64,000 nt of DNA from Novosphingobium chloroacetimidivorans (GTDB taxonomy: Bacteria; Pseudomonadota; Alphaproteobacteria; Sphingomonadales; Sphingomonadaceae): positions 269,381 to 333,380 of the forward strand of contig NZ_JACHLR010000003.1 of assembly GCF_014204535.1 (NCBI RefSeq). The letters run 5' to 3'. Both the position numbers and the translations under genes were made by a program. A model generated the notes under the pieces. The model worked only from the letters and a program-made list of their open reading frames with translations. It made no database searches and had not been told where the DNA came from. Below, in pieces: positions 8,474 to 17,764 of the stretch. The first letter of the stretch is position 1, and every line of letters begins with the position of its first letter.

Positions 8474-9478
8474 ATGGCCCGCGACTTCTCCTGGATCCGA
8501 CCCGAGCCCTGGGGAATTCACGTCACCCCCGCCGATTGCTGGATCGATCCCTCCCGCCCGGTCGACCGCGCGCTGGTGACGCATGGCCACGCCGACCACG
8601 CGCGGGGCGGCCACGGCGAGACCTTCGCCACGCCAGAGACGCTGGCGATCATGAAGCTGCGCTACCAGACCGACGAGGGCGCGCAGGCGACTGTCTATGG
8701 CGAGACGATCAGCCTGGGCGGCGGTGTCGATGCCACCTGGCTGCCGGCCGGGCACGTTCTCGGCTCGGCGCAGATCCTGCTCGAACATGCGGGCGAGCGG
8801 ATCATCGTCACCGGCGACTACAAGCGCCGGCCGGACCCGACGTGCCCGCCGTTCCAGGTCACGCCCTGCGACGTGCTCATCACCGAGGCGACCTTCGGCC
8901 TGCCGGTGTTCAAGCACCCGCCGATCGAGGACGAAGTCGCCAAACTGCTGAAGGCGCTTGCGGACAACCCCGACCGTTGCGTGCTGGTCGGCGCATACGC
9001 GCTCGGCAAGGCGCAGCGCCTGATCGCCGAAGTCCGCCGCGCCGGGCACCACGAGACCATCTACCTGCACGGCGCGATGGAGCGAATGTGCCGGCTCTAC
9101 GAGGAATTCGGCGTCGACCTCGGCGACCTGAAACTGGTGAGCGAGGCCAAGAAGGACGCAATCGCCGGCCACATCGTCGTCTGCCCGCCCTCGGCTCTCA
9201 ACGACCGCTGGAGCCGCCGCCTGCCCGAGCCGATCACCGCCATGGCGTCCGGCTGGATGCGGGTGCGCCAGCGCGCTCGCCAGCGCATGGTCGAGCTGCC
9301 GCTGGTGATCTCCGACCATGCCGACTGGGACGAACTCACCCGCACCGTGGAGGAGGTGAACCCGTTCGAGACCTGGATCACCCACGGCCGCGAAGAGGCG
9401 ATGCTGCGCTGGTGCCAGCTCCACCAGCGGCGCGCCAAGGCGCTGGCCCTGGTGGGGTACGAGGACGAGGATGATTGA
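8474..9478 (+). CDS. ligase-associated DNA exonuclease (metallo-beta-lactamase/beta-CASP fold)
   Basis: A 334-aa member of the metallo-beta-lactamase nucleases found with ATP-dependent DNA ligases in bacteria, thought to trim DNA ends before ligation. The metal-binding motif HGHADH is at residues 37-42, a further metal-site segment GHVLGSAQI follows at about 95, and VTGDYKRRPDPT and the C-terminal ISDHADWDEL complete the set. The start at 8474 (MARDFSW) fits the family; the upstream frame runs through a repeat. The ligase gene follows on the same strand after repeat C2, consistent with the characterised neighbourhood. Confidence 0.88.
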   Translation: MARDFSWIRPEPWGIHVTPADCWIDPSRPVDRALVTHGHADHARGGHGETFATPETLAIMKLRYQTDEGAQATVYGETISLGGGVDATWLPAGHVLGSAQILLEHAGERIIVTGDYKRRPDPTCPPFQVTPCDVLITEATFGLPVFKHPPIEDEVAKLLKALADNPDRCVLVGAYALGKAQRLIAEVRRAGHHETIYLHGAMERMCRLYEEFGVDLGDLKLVSEAKKDAIAGHIVVCPPSALNDRWSRRLPEPITAMASGWMRVRQRARQRMVELPLVISDHADWDELTRTVEEVNPFETWITHGREEAMLRWCQLHQRRAKALALVGYEDEDD

Positions 9479-9493
9479 GGTTGCTTTTCTTTT

Positions 9494-9655
9494 CCCTCTC
9501 CCAAGTGGGGAGAGGGTAGCGAAGCTTGCCCGGTCACGGGCTAGCGCAGCTTGGAGAGGGGGTTCGACGGGCGAGAGGGCACGACCCCCTCTCCAACTGC
9601 GCCTAGCGAGCAAGCTCGCAAGGCTGCGTATCCTCTCCCCGTCCGGGGAGAGGGA
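9494..9655. repeat. palindromic repeat family C, copy 2
   Basis: Same architecture as copy C1: outer CCTCTCCCC-type hairpins, inner GCTTGGAGAGGGGGTT and CCCCCTCTCCAACT arms. It ends 6 nt before the ligase ATG, so it supplies the ligase 5' region, including a GGGGAGAGGGA that can serve as ribosome site. Confidence 0.8.
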
Positions 9656-9661
9656 CTAGCC

Positions 9662-11269
9662 ATGGAACACTTCGCCGCCCTCCTCGATGCGCTCGTCTAC
9701 ACTCGCAGCCGCAATGCCAAGCTCAAGCTGCTGGCCGACTACTTGCGCGAAACACCCGATCCGGATCGCGGCTGGGCGCTCGCGGCGCTGACCGACGGGC
9801 TGGATTTCCCGGCCGTCAAAAGCTCCACCATCCGCAACCTGCTGAGCGAGCGGGTCGACCCGGTGCTCTACGCCCTCAGCCGCGATTTCGTCGGCGATTC
9901 GGCCGAGACCGCCAGCCTGCTCTGGCCCGAACCCGAGACCGCGCCCGACCCGCCGACCGTCACCGAAGCGGTCGATGCGCTCGCCCACATGACGCGCGCC
10001 AGCGTCATGTCCGAACTGCCTAAACTGCTCGACCGGCTCGATTCCGACGGCCGCTACGCTCTGCTGAAGATGGCCACCGGCGCGATGCGGATCGGCATTT
10101 CCTCGCGCCTCGCCAAGACCGCTTTCGCGCAGGCCTTCGGCGTCACCGTGGAGGAAGTGGAGGAACACTGGCACGGCCAGACCCCACCCTACCAGCCGCT
10201 ATTTGGCTGGGCCGCGCATGGCGAGGAGGCGCCCTCGTCCGAGGGCATCCCGCTGTTCCGCCCGTTCATGCTCGCCCACCCGCTCGACGAGACCATCGTC
10301 GACATGGCGGACTATGCCGCCGAGTGGAAATGGGACGGCATCCGCGTGCAGCTGGTCCGCGCCGGGGACGAGACGCGGGTGTATTCACGCTCCGGCGACG
10401 ATATCTCCGGCACGTTCCCCGAGGTTGCGGCCTCACTGCCCTTCCCCGCCGTGCTCGATGGTGAGCTGCTGGTGCGCGGCAGCCATCAGGGCGGCCCGGA
10501 AAACGATAAGACTCAAGGCGGCGCGGCCAGCTTCAACGCACTGCAGCAGCGGCTCGGACGCAAGGTCGTGAGCAAGAAGATGCTGGCCGATTATCCCGCG
10601 TTCGTGCGGCTCTACGATGCGCTGATCGTCGATGGCGAGGACTTGCGCGAGCTGCCGTGGGAGCAGCGCCGCCAGCGTCTCGAAGCGCTGATGCCGCGCC
10701 TCGATCCGGGCGATTTCGATCTCAGCCAGGTGATCGAGGCCAAGACCCTCGACGATCTCGCCAAGATCCGCGAGCGCACGCGCGACGATGCGATCGAAGG
10801 CGTCATGCTCAAGCGGCGCGACTCGCCCTATATCGCCGGGCGGCGCACGGGCCTGTGGTACAAGTGGAAGCGCGATCCGCTGCTGGTCGACTGCGTGATC
10901 ATGTACGCGCAGCGCGGAAACGGGCGGCGCAGCTCGTTCTATTCGGACTATACCTTCGGCTGCTGGGACGGCGACCCCGACCAAGGCGCGGAGCTGCTGC
11001 CGGTCGGCAAGGCTTACTCCGGCATCACCGACGAGGAGCTGAAGTTCCTCGACAAATACGTGCGCCAGCACACGCTCAACCGCTTCGGCCCGGTCCGCGA
11101 GACCGAGCGCACGCTGGTGCTGGAAATCGCGTTCGATTCGATCCACGCGAGCAAGCGCCACAAGTCCGGCGTCGCCATGCGCTTCCCCCGCATCAACCGC
11201 ATCCGCACCGACAAGCCCGCGCATGAGGCGGACAGGATCGAGACCTTGAAAGGCCTGATCAGGGATTGA
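9662..11269 (+). CDS. ATP-dependent DNA ligase (cisplatin damage-response type)
   Basis: A 535-aa nick-sealing ligase. The N-terminal helical DNA-binding domain (about 1-195) is followed by the adenylation domain with the AMP-accepting lysine K223 in EWKWDGIRVQ, the downstream VYSRSGDDIS, LDGELL, EGVMLKRRDSPY and GLWYKWKRDP motifs, and an OB-fold domain (about 410-535). It matches the family annotated as cisplatin damage response ATP-dependent DNA ligase, a repair enzyme additional to the essential NAD-dependent LigA. Pairs with the upstream exonuclease; the third known partner, an Lhr-like helicase, is present at 48-50 kb. Confidence 0.92.
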   Translation: MEHFAALLDALVYTRSRNAKLKLLADYLRETPDPDRGWALAALTDGLDFPAVKSSTIRNLLSERVDPVLYALSRDFVGDSAETASLLWPEPETAPDPPTVTEAVDALAHMTRASVMSELPKLLDRLDSDGRYALLKMATGAMRIGISSRLAKTAFAQAFGVTVEEVEEHWHGQTPPYQPLFGWAAHGEEAPSSEGIPLFRPFMLAHPLDETIVDMADYAAEWKWDGIRVQLVRAGDETRVYSRSGDDISGTFPEVAASLPFPAVLDGELLVRGSHQGGPENDKTQGGAASFNALQQRLGRKVVSKKMLADYPAFVRLYDALIVDGEDLRELPWEQRRQRLEALMPRLDPGDFDLSQVIEAKTLDDLAKIRERTRDDAIEGVMLKRRDSPYIAGRRTGLWYKWKRDPLLVDCVIMYAQRGNGRRSSFYSDYTFGCWDGDPDQGAELLPVGKAYSGITDEELKFLDKYVRQHTLNRFGPVRETERTLVLEIAFDSIHASKRHKSGVAMRFPRINRIRTDKPAHEADRIETLKGLIRD

Positions 11270-11354
11270 GTTGCGGTAACCCATGAAGGTCTGGCCGCAT
11301 TTGCCTTGGACGTTCCGACACTCTAAGAATACTAAGAATGACACAGGATGGTAT

Positions 11355-11960
11355 ATGAAGTTTAGATGGCTATGCGTGTGGCTAGCATTACTTCTGGCAG
11401 CACCAGCGATCGGTCGCGAAAGTACGTCCGCGCAAGCCAAGTGCCTTGTTCGTGCCAATGAACCCAATGCCAAGGCATTTGCCCGATCGATTCCAGGATC
11501 GGACGAGGAAAGGCAGATGCTTTATGTGATGTCACATGATCTAAGCCGCTGCGCTGACCAGGCTGCCTTGATGTCCGACGACATTCTACTCCTTGGCGGA
11601 GCTATAGCGGAGAGGGAGCTCAAGAAGACATCCAGAACTGTGATTAGCCGAAGGTTCAGAGGCTTCGATCCGCAAGAGATGGACTCTTTAGGAGTATCAG
11701 AACGAACTCTGGAGCGAACGCAAGCATGGCCACCACTGGTCGCAGCCCTGTTCTGCGCCAACACACGCGACCCTCGCTCCGCAGCCGCCATCCTGAAAGC
11801 TAGTCCCAAGTCAAAGGCCGAGAACAAGGCTGTAGAACAATTCACTCCGGCTATCACCCGATGCCTAGACAAAGGAAAGGCTTTAGCCCTAAATCCGCCT
11901 AAAATACGAGCCGTACTCGCGCGTTTTGAATATGGGTCGTCATCGATACCAACTCATTAG
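11355..11960 (+). CDS. secreted protein of unknown function
   Basis: A 201-aa product starting with a clear signal peptide (MKFRWLCVWLALLLAAPAIGR). The mature part has no motif I recognise; cysteines at about residues 30, 67, 133 and 171 could form disulfides in the periplasm. The start at 11355 was chosen for the signal peptide and an AGGA 6-10 nt upstream; an earlier in-frame ATG (11283) adds 24 residues before it. Codon use is visibly less GC-rich than in every neighbour and the following 85 nt are AT-rich, suggesting acquired DNA. Confidence 0.65.
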   Translation: MKFRWLCVWLALLLAAPAIGRESTSAQAKCLVRANEPNAKAFARSIPGSDEERQMLYVMSHDLSRCADQAALMSDDILLLGGAIAERELKKTSRTVISRRFRGFDPQEMDSLGVSERTLERTQAWPPLVAALFCANTRDPRSAAAILKASPKSKAENKAVEQFTPAITRCLDKGKALALNPPKIRAVLARFEYGSSSIPTH

Positions 11961-12046
11961 GATATTGTTGCGGTTTCGCTTCAACAATTTGAGGTGGCAT
12001 CTTGATGCGCGCTTCTAGGCAGGCGCTATTGTGTATAAAGATTGAT

Positions 12047-12814
12047 TTAAAGATACTTTTGTCGGGCCGCTTGGTGACCCATCGGCCCGTGCCCAGCGCC
12101 AAATCCGGGGGCTGCCTCTAGCGCAGCCCGCACGTATGCCCGCCCGGTTTCGATCGCGTCGGGCAAGCTTACGCCTCGCCCCAACTCCGTCGCGATCGCG
12201 CTTGAGAGCGTGCAGCCGGTGCCGTGGCTATGCCGCGTGTCGATGCGCGGCGCGCTCCATTCCAGATCGGCTTCGTCGGGGCGGACGAGCCGGTCGAACA
12301 CGACGTCGCCCGGCGCGTCGCCACCCTTGGCGAGGTAGACGACGCGGCGCGTCGCCATGGCTTCGGCCCCGCCCAGCGCCGCAAGCTCAGGCACGTTGGG
12401 CGTGGTGAGCGTCGCCAGCCGCATCAGCCGCTCGAACGCGGCCACCGTCGACGGATCGGCAAGGACCGAGCCGCTGCTGGAGATCATGACCGGATCGAAC
12501 ACCACCGGCACGTCCAGCGCCTCCAGCCGGTCCGCCACCATGTTGGCGATATCAGCCGAGCCGAGCATGCCGATTTTCACCGCATCGACGCCGATGTCCG
12601 ATACGCAGGCGTCGATCTGCGCGGCCACCATGGCGGGCGAAAGCGCCTCCACGGCCGTCACGCCGAGCGAGTTCTGCGCGGTGATCGCGGTGATCGCCGT
12701 CATCGCGAAGCCACCGAGCATGGTGATCGTCTTGATGTCGGCCTGGATGCCCGCGCCGCCGGAGCTGTCCGAACCGGCGATGGAGAGGATGCGGGGAGGC
12801 TTGGCGGTGATCAT
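12047..12814 (-). CDS. thiD: bifunctional hydroxymethylpyrimidine kinase/phosphomethylpyrimidine kinase
   Basis: Thiamine-pathway kinase that phosphorylates HMP and HMP-P. The 255-aa ribokinase-fold protein shows the substrate motif IAGSDSSGGAGIQADIKT (13-30), the core VDAVKIGML and VVFDPVMISSSG, and the anion-hole/catalytic motif GTGCTLSSA starting at 198. The C-terminus ends GHGPMGHQAARQKYL; the last few codons run into AT-rich sequence, so the original end may have been altered. No TPP riboswitch pattern is visible upstream. It is followed upstream (in transcription order) by glmM and DUF1272 genes, separated by repeat A3. Confidence 0.92.
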   Translation of the reverse strand: MITAKPPRILSIAGSDSSGGAGIQADIKTITMLGGFAMTAITAITAQNSLGVTAVEALSPAMVAAQIDACVSDIGVDAVKIGMLGSADIANMVADRLEALDVPVVFDPVMISSSGSVLADPSTVAAFERLMRLATLTTPNVPELAALGGAEAMATRRVVYLAKGGDAPGDVVFDRLVRPDEADLEWSAPRIDTRHSHGTGCTLSSAIATELGRGVSLPDAIETGRAYVRAALEAAPGFGAGHGPMGHQAARQKYL

Positions 12815-12868
12815 TCCGCTCCACTATCCGTTCGCAGGCGGGGAAGCGAGCGACAGGGCGCTAATCCC

Positions 12869-12950
12869 TCGTCGTCCCGGCGCAGGCGGGGACCCCGCTT
12901 GTTCTTTCGACGTTGAAGGAAGCGGGCCCCCGCCTGCGCGGGGGCGACGG
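12869..12950. repeat. palindromic repeat family A, copy 3
   Basis: Hairpins GGCGCAGGCGGGGACC and CCCCCGCCTGCGCGGGGG about 35 nt apart, between thiD and the DUF1272 gene. Confidence 0.78.
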
Positions 12951-12995
12951 TGCAAAAGGGAGCGACCGAACAAGGCAATCCCCTCTCCCTTGTTT

Positions 12996-13220
12996 TCACC
13001 CCCTGAACTGACGCTCGTTGTAAGGCGGGCTCTTGGCCTGTGCCTGGCGCGATCTCGTCGGGCGATCCACCAGCTCGCCGCCGCAGTTCGGGCACAAGTC
13101 GTCCAGCGCCTCTGCGCATTCGGCGCAGTAGGTGCACTCGAAGCTGCAGATGAAGGCACCGGGCGCTTCGGCGGGCAAGTCCGCGCCGCAGCGCTCGCAA
13201 TCGGGCCGCATCTCCAGCAT
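12996..13220 (-). CDS. DUF1272 zinc-binding small protein
   Basis: A 74-aa protein with the DUF1272 signature [23 protein letters not shown] and CPNCGGEL. Eight cysteines (8, 11, 25, 29, 32, 35, 43, 46) probably bind two zinc ions, as in double zinc ribbons. No enzymatic role is known. The ATG overlaps the glmM stop codon by one nucleotide (TGATG at 13222-13218 on the minus strand), so it is translationally coupled to glmM. Confidence 0.85.
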   Translation of the reverse strand: MLEMRPDCERCGADLPAEAPGAFICSFECTYCAECAEALDDLCPNCGGELVDRPTRSRQAQAKSPPYNERQFRG

Positions 13221-14560
13221 CAGGCGGCCGCCTTCTCGACCGCGTCGCAGATCGCGGCGACCGCGGCTTCGACCTCGCCGGCGTCGTCGCCTTCGGCCAT
13301 GACGCGGATCACCGGCTCGGTGCCGGAGGGGCGGATCACCAGCCGGCCCTTGCCGTTCAGCGACGCCTCGGCATCGGCGATCACCGCCTTGACGCTCTGC
13401 GCTTCAAGCGGCCTGCCCCCGGCGAAGCGCACGTTGCGCAGCAGCTGAGGCACCGGATCGAACACATGCAGCAGCTCGCTCGCCCGCTTGCCCGAGGACA
13501 CCAGCGCGGCGAGCACCTGCAGCGCCGCCACCGTGCCATCGCCGGTGGTCGCATGGTCCAGCAGGATCATGTGCCCCGACTGCTCGCCGCCGACGTTGTA
13601 GCCGCCCTTGCGCATGGCTTCGAGCACATGGCGGTCACCCACCGCGGTGCGAACAAGTTCCAGCCCGCGGCCTTGCAGGAACCGCTCGAGACCGAGGTTC
13701 GACATGATCGTCGCCACCACGCCGCCGCCGCAGAGCCGGCCCTGGCTGGCCCACTCGCTGCCGATCAGCGCCATGATCTGGTCGCCGTCGACGACCTGGC
13801 CCTTCTCGTCGACCACGATCAGCCGGTCGGCATCGCCATCGAGCGCGATGCCGATGTCCGCGCCCGAGGAGACGACCGAATCCTGCAGCGCGCCGACGTG
13901 GGTGGAGCCGCAGTTGGCGTTGATGTTCTTGCCGTTGGGGTTGACGCCGAGCGCGACCACTTCGGCCCCGAGCTCCCAGAAAGCCGAGGGCGCGACCTGG
14001 TAGGCGGCCCCGTTGGCGCAATCGATCGCGATCTTCAGGCCATCGAGCCGGATCGCCTTGGCCAGCGATCCCTTCACCGCGTGGATATACCGCCCGCGTG
14101 CGTCTTCGATGCGCCGGGCACGGCCGATCTCTTCGGACGGTGCGAGCGCCAGTTCCTGCGACAGCATCGCCTCGATCGCCAGCTCGTCCGCGTCCGAGAG
14201 CTTGAAGCCATCCGGCCCGAACAGCTTGATGCCGTTGTCCTCGTACGGGTTGTGGCTGGCGGAGATCATGACGCCGACGTCGGCGCGCAGCTCCTGCGTC
14301 AGCAGCGCCACGGCCGGGGTCGGCATCGGCCCCAGCAGCACCACGTCCATGCCGACGCTGGTAAAGCCGGCCACCATCGCGTTTTCCAGCATGTAGCCGG
14401 ACAGGCGCGTGTCCTTGCCGATCACGACACGGTGGCGGTGGTCGCCGCGCAGGAAGCGGGTGCCGGCCGCCTGCCCGACCTTCATGGCCATCGCCGCTGT
14501 CATCACACCCGCGTTGGTGCGGCCGCGGATGCCGTCGGTACCGAAGAATTGCTTGCTCAT
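13220..14560 (-). CDS. glmM: phosphoglucosamine mutase
   Basis: Converts glucosamine-6-phosphate to glucosamine-1-phosphate for UDP-GlcNAc, and so for peptidoglycan and LPS. The 446-aa product has family length, the N-terminal FGTDGIRG, the phosphoserine loop ISASHNP with catalytic S102, the magnesium loop DGDADR at 241-246, the sugar loop GGEQSGH, and the phosphate-binding RPSGTEP near the C-terminus. The start at 14560 has a GGGAG site 6 nt upstream. Transcribed with the DUF1272 gene and divergent from the DAACS symporter gene. Confidence 0.96.
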   Translation of the reverse strand: MSKQFFGTDGIRGRTNAGVMTAAMAMKVGQAAGTRFLRGDHRHRVVIGKDTRLSGYMLENAMVAGFTSVGMDVVLLGPMPTPAVALLTQELRADVGVMISASHNPYEDNGIKLFGPDGFKLSDADELAIEAMLSQELALAPSEEIGRARRIEDARGRYIHAVKGSLAKAIRLDGLKIAIDCANGAAYQVAPSAFWELGAEVVALGVNPNGKNINANCGSTHVGALQDSVVSSGADIGIALDGDADRLIVVDEKGQVVDGDQIMALIGSEWASQGRLCGGGVVATIMSNLGLERFLQGRGLELVRTAVGDRHVLEAMRKGGYNVGGEQSGHMILLDHATTGDGTVAALQVLAALVSSGKRASELLHVFDPVPQLLRNVRFAGGRPLEAQSVKAVIADAEASLNGKGRLVIRPSGTEPVIRVMAEGDDAGEVEAAVAAICDAVEKAAA

Positions 14561-14660
14561 GCGAGCTCCCATAGCGCGAGCAGGGTTACCACGCGATTGC
14601 CGGCAAATTGCCATGCCGTCATCGGGTGCTACTGTCGCGGTTCGTGCGTTCAGGAGCCTT

Positions 14661-15944
14661 ATGACGCCAACCGATACCCGTGGCGAGAGCAGCGCCACCC
14701 GCATGCCGGCGATTCGCGTGCCGGCGGGCCTCACCTTTACCGCACTGATCGCCGGCATCGCCCTCGGCTGGCTGGTTAGCGGCAGCGCGATCGCGCCGCG
14801 TCTGGCCGCCATCGCGGGACCGATCGGCAAGCTGTGGCTGCAGGGCCTGACGATGACGATCCTGCCGCTCGTCGCCGCGCTCCTCTTCAACGGCGTGACC
14901 GAGACCGTGGCGGCCGCGCGCGCCGGAGCCATGGCGCGGCGCACGCTGGGGCTGATCTTCGGCTTCCTGGCGATCAGTGCCATCCTGGGAGGCGTGCTGA
15001 CGCCGCTGCTGCTTCGCCTGTTCCCCGTGCCGCCCGACGCCGCCGCCGCGATGGGTGCGCAAAGCGCCGATCCCGGTCCGGTGCCGGGCGTCGCCGACTT
15101 CCTGGGTTCGCTGATCCCGTCCAACATCGTCAAGGCGGCGGGCGACAATGCGATGCTGCCAGTGATCGTGTTTTTCGCGCTGTTCGCGCTGGCCTCCACT
15201 CGCCTGGCAGAGGGCCCTCGCCGGACGCTCGCTTCCTTGTTCGAGGGGATTGCCGGGGCGATGATGGTGGTGATCGGCTGGGTGCTGGCGATCGCCCCGA
15301 TCGGCGTGTTCGGGCTTGCCTTCAGCGTGGCGGCGGGCAGCGGGACGGCGGCGATCGGCGCGCTGGCGCACTATGTGGTGATCGTCGCCAGCATCGGTGG
15401 CGTCATGCTCCTTGGCGCCTATCCGCTGGCGATCCTGGGCGGCAGGCGCAAGGCCGGCGCCTTCGTGCGCGCGATGCTGCCGGTGCAGACGGTGGCGCTG
15501 TCCACCCAGTCCTCGCTTGCCAGCCTGCCCGCGATGCTCGGCGCCTGCCGGGAGCTGGGCGTGCGCGAGCGGACCGGAGAGTTCGTGCTGCCGCTTGCCG
15601 TCGCGCTGTTTCGCGCGACCGGTCCCGGCATGAACATGGCCGTGGCGGTCTACGCCGCGCATCTCACGGGCGTGGTGCTGACGCCGACCGTCATCGCCGC
15701 GGGCGTGCTCACGGCCTTTGCGACCAGCCTTGGGGCGGTGTCGCTGCCCGGCGCGATCAGCTTCGTCACCTCCTGCGGACCGGTGGCGATCGCGATGGGC
15801 GTGCCGGTCGAGCCGCTGGCGCTGCTGGTGGCGGTAGAGATGCTGCCGGACCTGATGCGCACCGTCGGCAACGTGACGATGGACGTGGCGATCACCAGCG
15901 TGGTGGACCGGATGGAAGGTGAGGCGGAGCCTGCGCGGGGATGA
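14661..15944 (+). CDS. dicarboxylate/amino acid:cation symporter (DAACS/SDF family)
   Basis: Inner-membrane Na+/H+-coupled transporter of the GltP/DctA fold, 427 aa with about eight helices plus two re-entrant loops. Visible signatures are the serine-rich hairpin [15 protein letters not shown] (about 280-295) and the downstream [18 protein letters not shown] (about 315-335), which replaces the NMDG-type motif of canonical members, so the substrate may not be glutamate or aspartate. An AGGAG ribosome site lies 5 nt before ATG 14661. It is convergent with the HNH gene, only 27 nt apart. Confidence 0.88.
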   Translation: MTPTDTRGESSATRMPAIRVPAGLTFTALIAGIALGWLVSGSAIAPRLAAIAGPIGKLWLQGLTMTILPLVAALLFNGVTETVAAARAGAMARRTLGLIFGFLAISAILGGVLTPLLLRLFPVPPDAAAAMGAQSADPGPVPGVADFLGSLIPSNIVKAAGDNAMLPVIVFFALFALASTRLAEGPRRTLASLFEGIAGAMMVVIGWVLAIAPIGVFGLAFSVAAGSGTAAIGALAHYVVIVASIGGVMLLGAYPLAILGGRRKAGAFVRAMLPVQTVALSTQSSLASLPAMLGACRELGVRERTGEFVLPLAVALFRATGPGMNMAVAVYAAHLTGVVLTPTVIAAGVLTAFATSLGAVSLPGAISFVTSCGPVAIAMGVPVEPLALLVAVEMLPDLMRTVGNVTMDVAITSVVDRMEGEAEPARG

Positions 15945-15971
15945 CGAGGGACGTGGCGTCCGGCCGGGGCC

Positions 15972-16580
15972 TCAAGCCTCCAGCTCTACGTCCCAATAGA
16001 GCCAGTCGCGCCAGGTTTCGTGCAGGTAGTTGGGCGGAAAGGCACGTCCGCGCTCCTGCAGCTGCCAGCTGGTCGGCCGGATCGGCGGGATCAGCGGCGG
16101 CATCTTGGCCTGCTTGGGCGTGCGCCCGCCCTTCTTCATGTTGCACGGCGCGCAGGCGGTGAGGATGTTCTCCCAGCTCGTCCGCCCACCCAGGCGGCGC
16201 GGAACGACATGGTCGAAGGTCAGGTGCGCGGGGCTGCCGCAGTACTGGCAGCTGAATCGGTCGCGCAGGAACACGTTGAACCGGGTGAACGCGGGGAACT
16301 CCGACGGCTTCACGTATTGGCGCAGCGCGATCACCGAGGGCAGCTGCATCGTCCAGCTGGGCGAGTGCACCGCCCGTTCGTAGGAGCTGACGACGTCGAC
16401 CCGCTCCAGCACGATCGCCTTCACCGCCGTCTGCCACGGCCATAGACTCAGCGGGTAGTAGGAGAGCGGCGTGTAGTCCGCATTGAGCACAAGCGCGGGG
16501 CAATCGGAAAGACTTCGGGAGGGGTCCCCCTCCGCGCTGCGGAACCGGGCCGCGCGCTCGATCAGCTCCGACTTGAGCAT
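15972..16580 (-). CDS. HNH endonuclease family protein
   Basis: A 202-aa protein of the stand-alone HNH type common in alphaproteobacterial and cyanobacterial chromosomes. The N-terminal ALVLNADYTPLSYYPLSLWPWQ segment and the nuclease core CQYCG (C111, C114), FDHVVPRRLGG (D123, H124) and NILTACAPCN (C143, C146) are intact, so zinc-binding and catalysis are expected. A strong AGGAGG precedes ATG 16580. Role unknown: no homing element, toxin partner or phage packaging gene is adjacent, and the family is usually a stable chromosomal gene. Confidence 0.88.
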   Translation of the reverse strand: MLKSELIERAARFRSAEGDPSRSLSDCPALVLNADYTPLSYYPLSLWPWQTAVKAIVLERVDVVSSYERAVHSPSWTMQLPSVIALRQYVKPSEFPAFTRFNVFLRDRFSCQYCGSPAHLTFDHVVPRRLGGRTSWENILTACAPCNMKKGGRTPKQAKMPPLIPPIRPTSWQLQERGRAFPPNYLHETWRDWLYWDVELEA

Positions 16581-16718
16581 GGCCTCCTGTCGCAGGCGGC
16601 TATTGCGGTTTGATGGCAATGCATTGGCGCGATTCCAGCATTTGCGCGGGGAAGCGTCAAGTTTTGCGTGAGGGCTAGGGCGGGCGAAATCCACAGTTGG
16701 AAGAGAAGAAGGAAGGTT

Positions 16719-16877
16719 GGGCTCGCGCAGAGGCGCAGAGGCGCGGAGAGGTGTCGCTCCCGGTCGCCAGGCCATTTGCTGTTCACGCCTTTCGCCAACC
16801 GCGAGCGGGCTGAGTAGGAAGCGGCTTCGCCGCAAGCGCAACAATCCCTCCGCGCCTCTGCGCCTCTGCGCGAGCCC
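16719..16877. repeat. palindromic repeat family E, copy 1 (159-nt inverted repeat)
   Basis: Arms GGGCTCGCGCAGAGGCGCAG (from 16719) and CTGCGCCTCTGCGCGAGCCC (to 16877) are near-perfect inverted copies of about 30 nt, enclosing about 95 nt with a smaller GCGGCTTCGCCGC hairpin. It fills most of the 338-nt gap between the HNH gene and gluQ; no gene is seen there. A related nested element lies at 47812-48065. Confidence 0.85.
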
Positions 16878-16918
16878 ATTCTTCCTTTTCGGTCGGGCTA
16901 TCGTCATACCACCGGCTT

Positions 16919-17764
16919 GTGACCCGCACCCGCTTCGCCCCCAGCCCCAACGGGCCGCTGCACCTGGGCCATGCCTACGCCGCGATCGTCGCGCACGATC
17001 TGGCGCGCGCACGAGGGGGCACGTTCGCGCTCAGGATCGAGGACATCGACGGCGAACGCAGCCGGCCCGAATACGTGGCCGAGTTCTTCGCCGACCTCGC
17101 CTGGCTCGGCCTGCAGTGGGACGGGGATCCGGTGTTCCAGTCCGCCCGGCTCGGCAGCTACGTGCACCCCGGCGAGCGGCTCAAGGCGATGGGCCTGCTC
17201 TATCCCTGCCGCTGCACGCGCGCCGAGATCGCCGCTGCCGCGACTCTCTTCGGACCGGATGGGCCGATCTATCCGGGCACCTGCAAGCACAAGCAGGTCG
17301 ATCCCGAGGGCGCGGCGTGGCGGTTGGACGTGGCAGCGGCCGTGGCGCTTTCCGGACCGCTGGAGTGGGTGGACGAGATCGCCGGATCGCAGCGCGCCAT
17401 GCCCGAAGTGTTCGGCGACGTGGTGCTGCTGAGGAAAGACTTGCCCGCCAGCTATCACCTCGCCGCGACACTCGACGATGCCGCCGATGGCGTGACCCTC
17501 GTCACCCGCGGACTCGACCTGTTCGCATCGAGCCATGTGCACCGGCTGCTCCAGGCCTTGCTCGATCTGCCGGTGCCCACCTGGCATCACCATGCGCTGC
17601 TCGTCGAGCCGGACGGGCGCAAGCTCGCCAAGCGGCGCGGCTCGCCCTCACTCGGCGATCGTCGACGCGGCGGAGAGGACGGCCCGGCGCTTGCCGCTGC
17701 CCTTCGGGACGGGCGCCTGCCTGCTGGTATTTCGCTGTCCCGAAGCCTACATACAGGGGCATGA
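16919..17764 (+). CDS. gluQ: glutamyl-Q tRNA(Asp) synthetase
   Basis: Truncated glutamyl-tRNA-synthetase paralogue that attaches glutamate to queuosine-34 of tRNA(Asp). The 281-aa protein lacks the anticodon-binding domain, as the family does, and keeps FAPSPNGPLHLGH with HLGH at 15-18, a cysteine-containing YPCRCTRAEI zinc segment, and a degenerate KMSKS equivalent KLAKRRG near residue 240. The start is GTG 16919; no ATG is available in frame upstream of the conserved TRTRFAPSP. The stop overlaps the next gene (ATGA), so the two are coupled. Confidence 0.9.
   Translation: MTRTRFAPSPNGPLHLGHAYAAIVAHDLARARGGTFALRIEDIDGERSRPEYVAEFFADLAWLGLQWDGDPVFQSARLGSYVHPGERLKAMGLLYPCRCTRAEIAAAATLFGPDGPIYPGTCKHKQVDPEGAAWRLDVAAAVALSGPLEWVDEIAGSQRAMPEVFGDVVLLRKDLPASYHLAATLDDAADGVTLVTRGLDLFASSHVHRLLQALLDLPVPTWHHHALLVEPDGRKLAKRRGSPSLGDRRRGGEDGPALAAALRDGRLPAGISLSRSLHTGA

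Noticed and set aside
12815..12870. TPP riboswitch ahead of thiD, and cobalamin riboswitch ahead of the adenosyltransferase
   Set aside because: No CTGAGA/ACCTGA-type TPP core and no B12-box was found; the adenosyltransferase gene is in any case inside an operon with a 4-nt gap.
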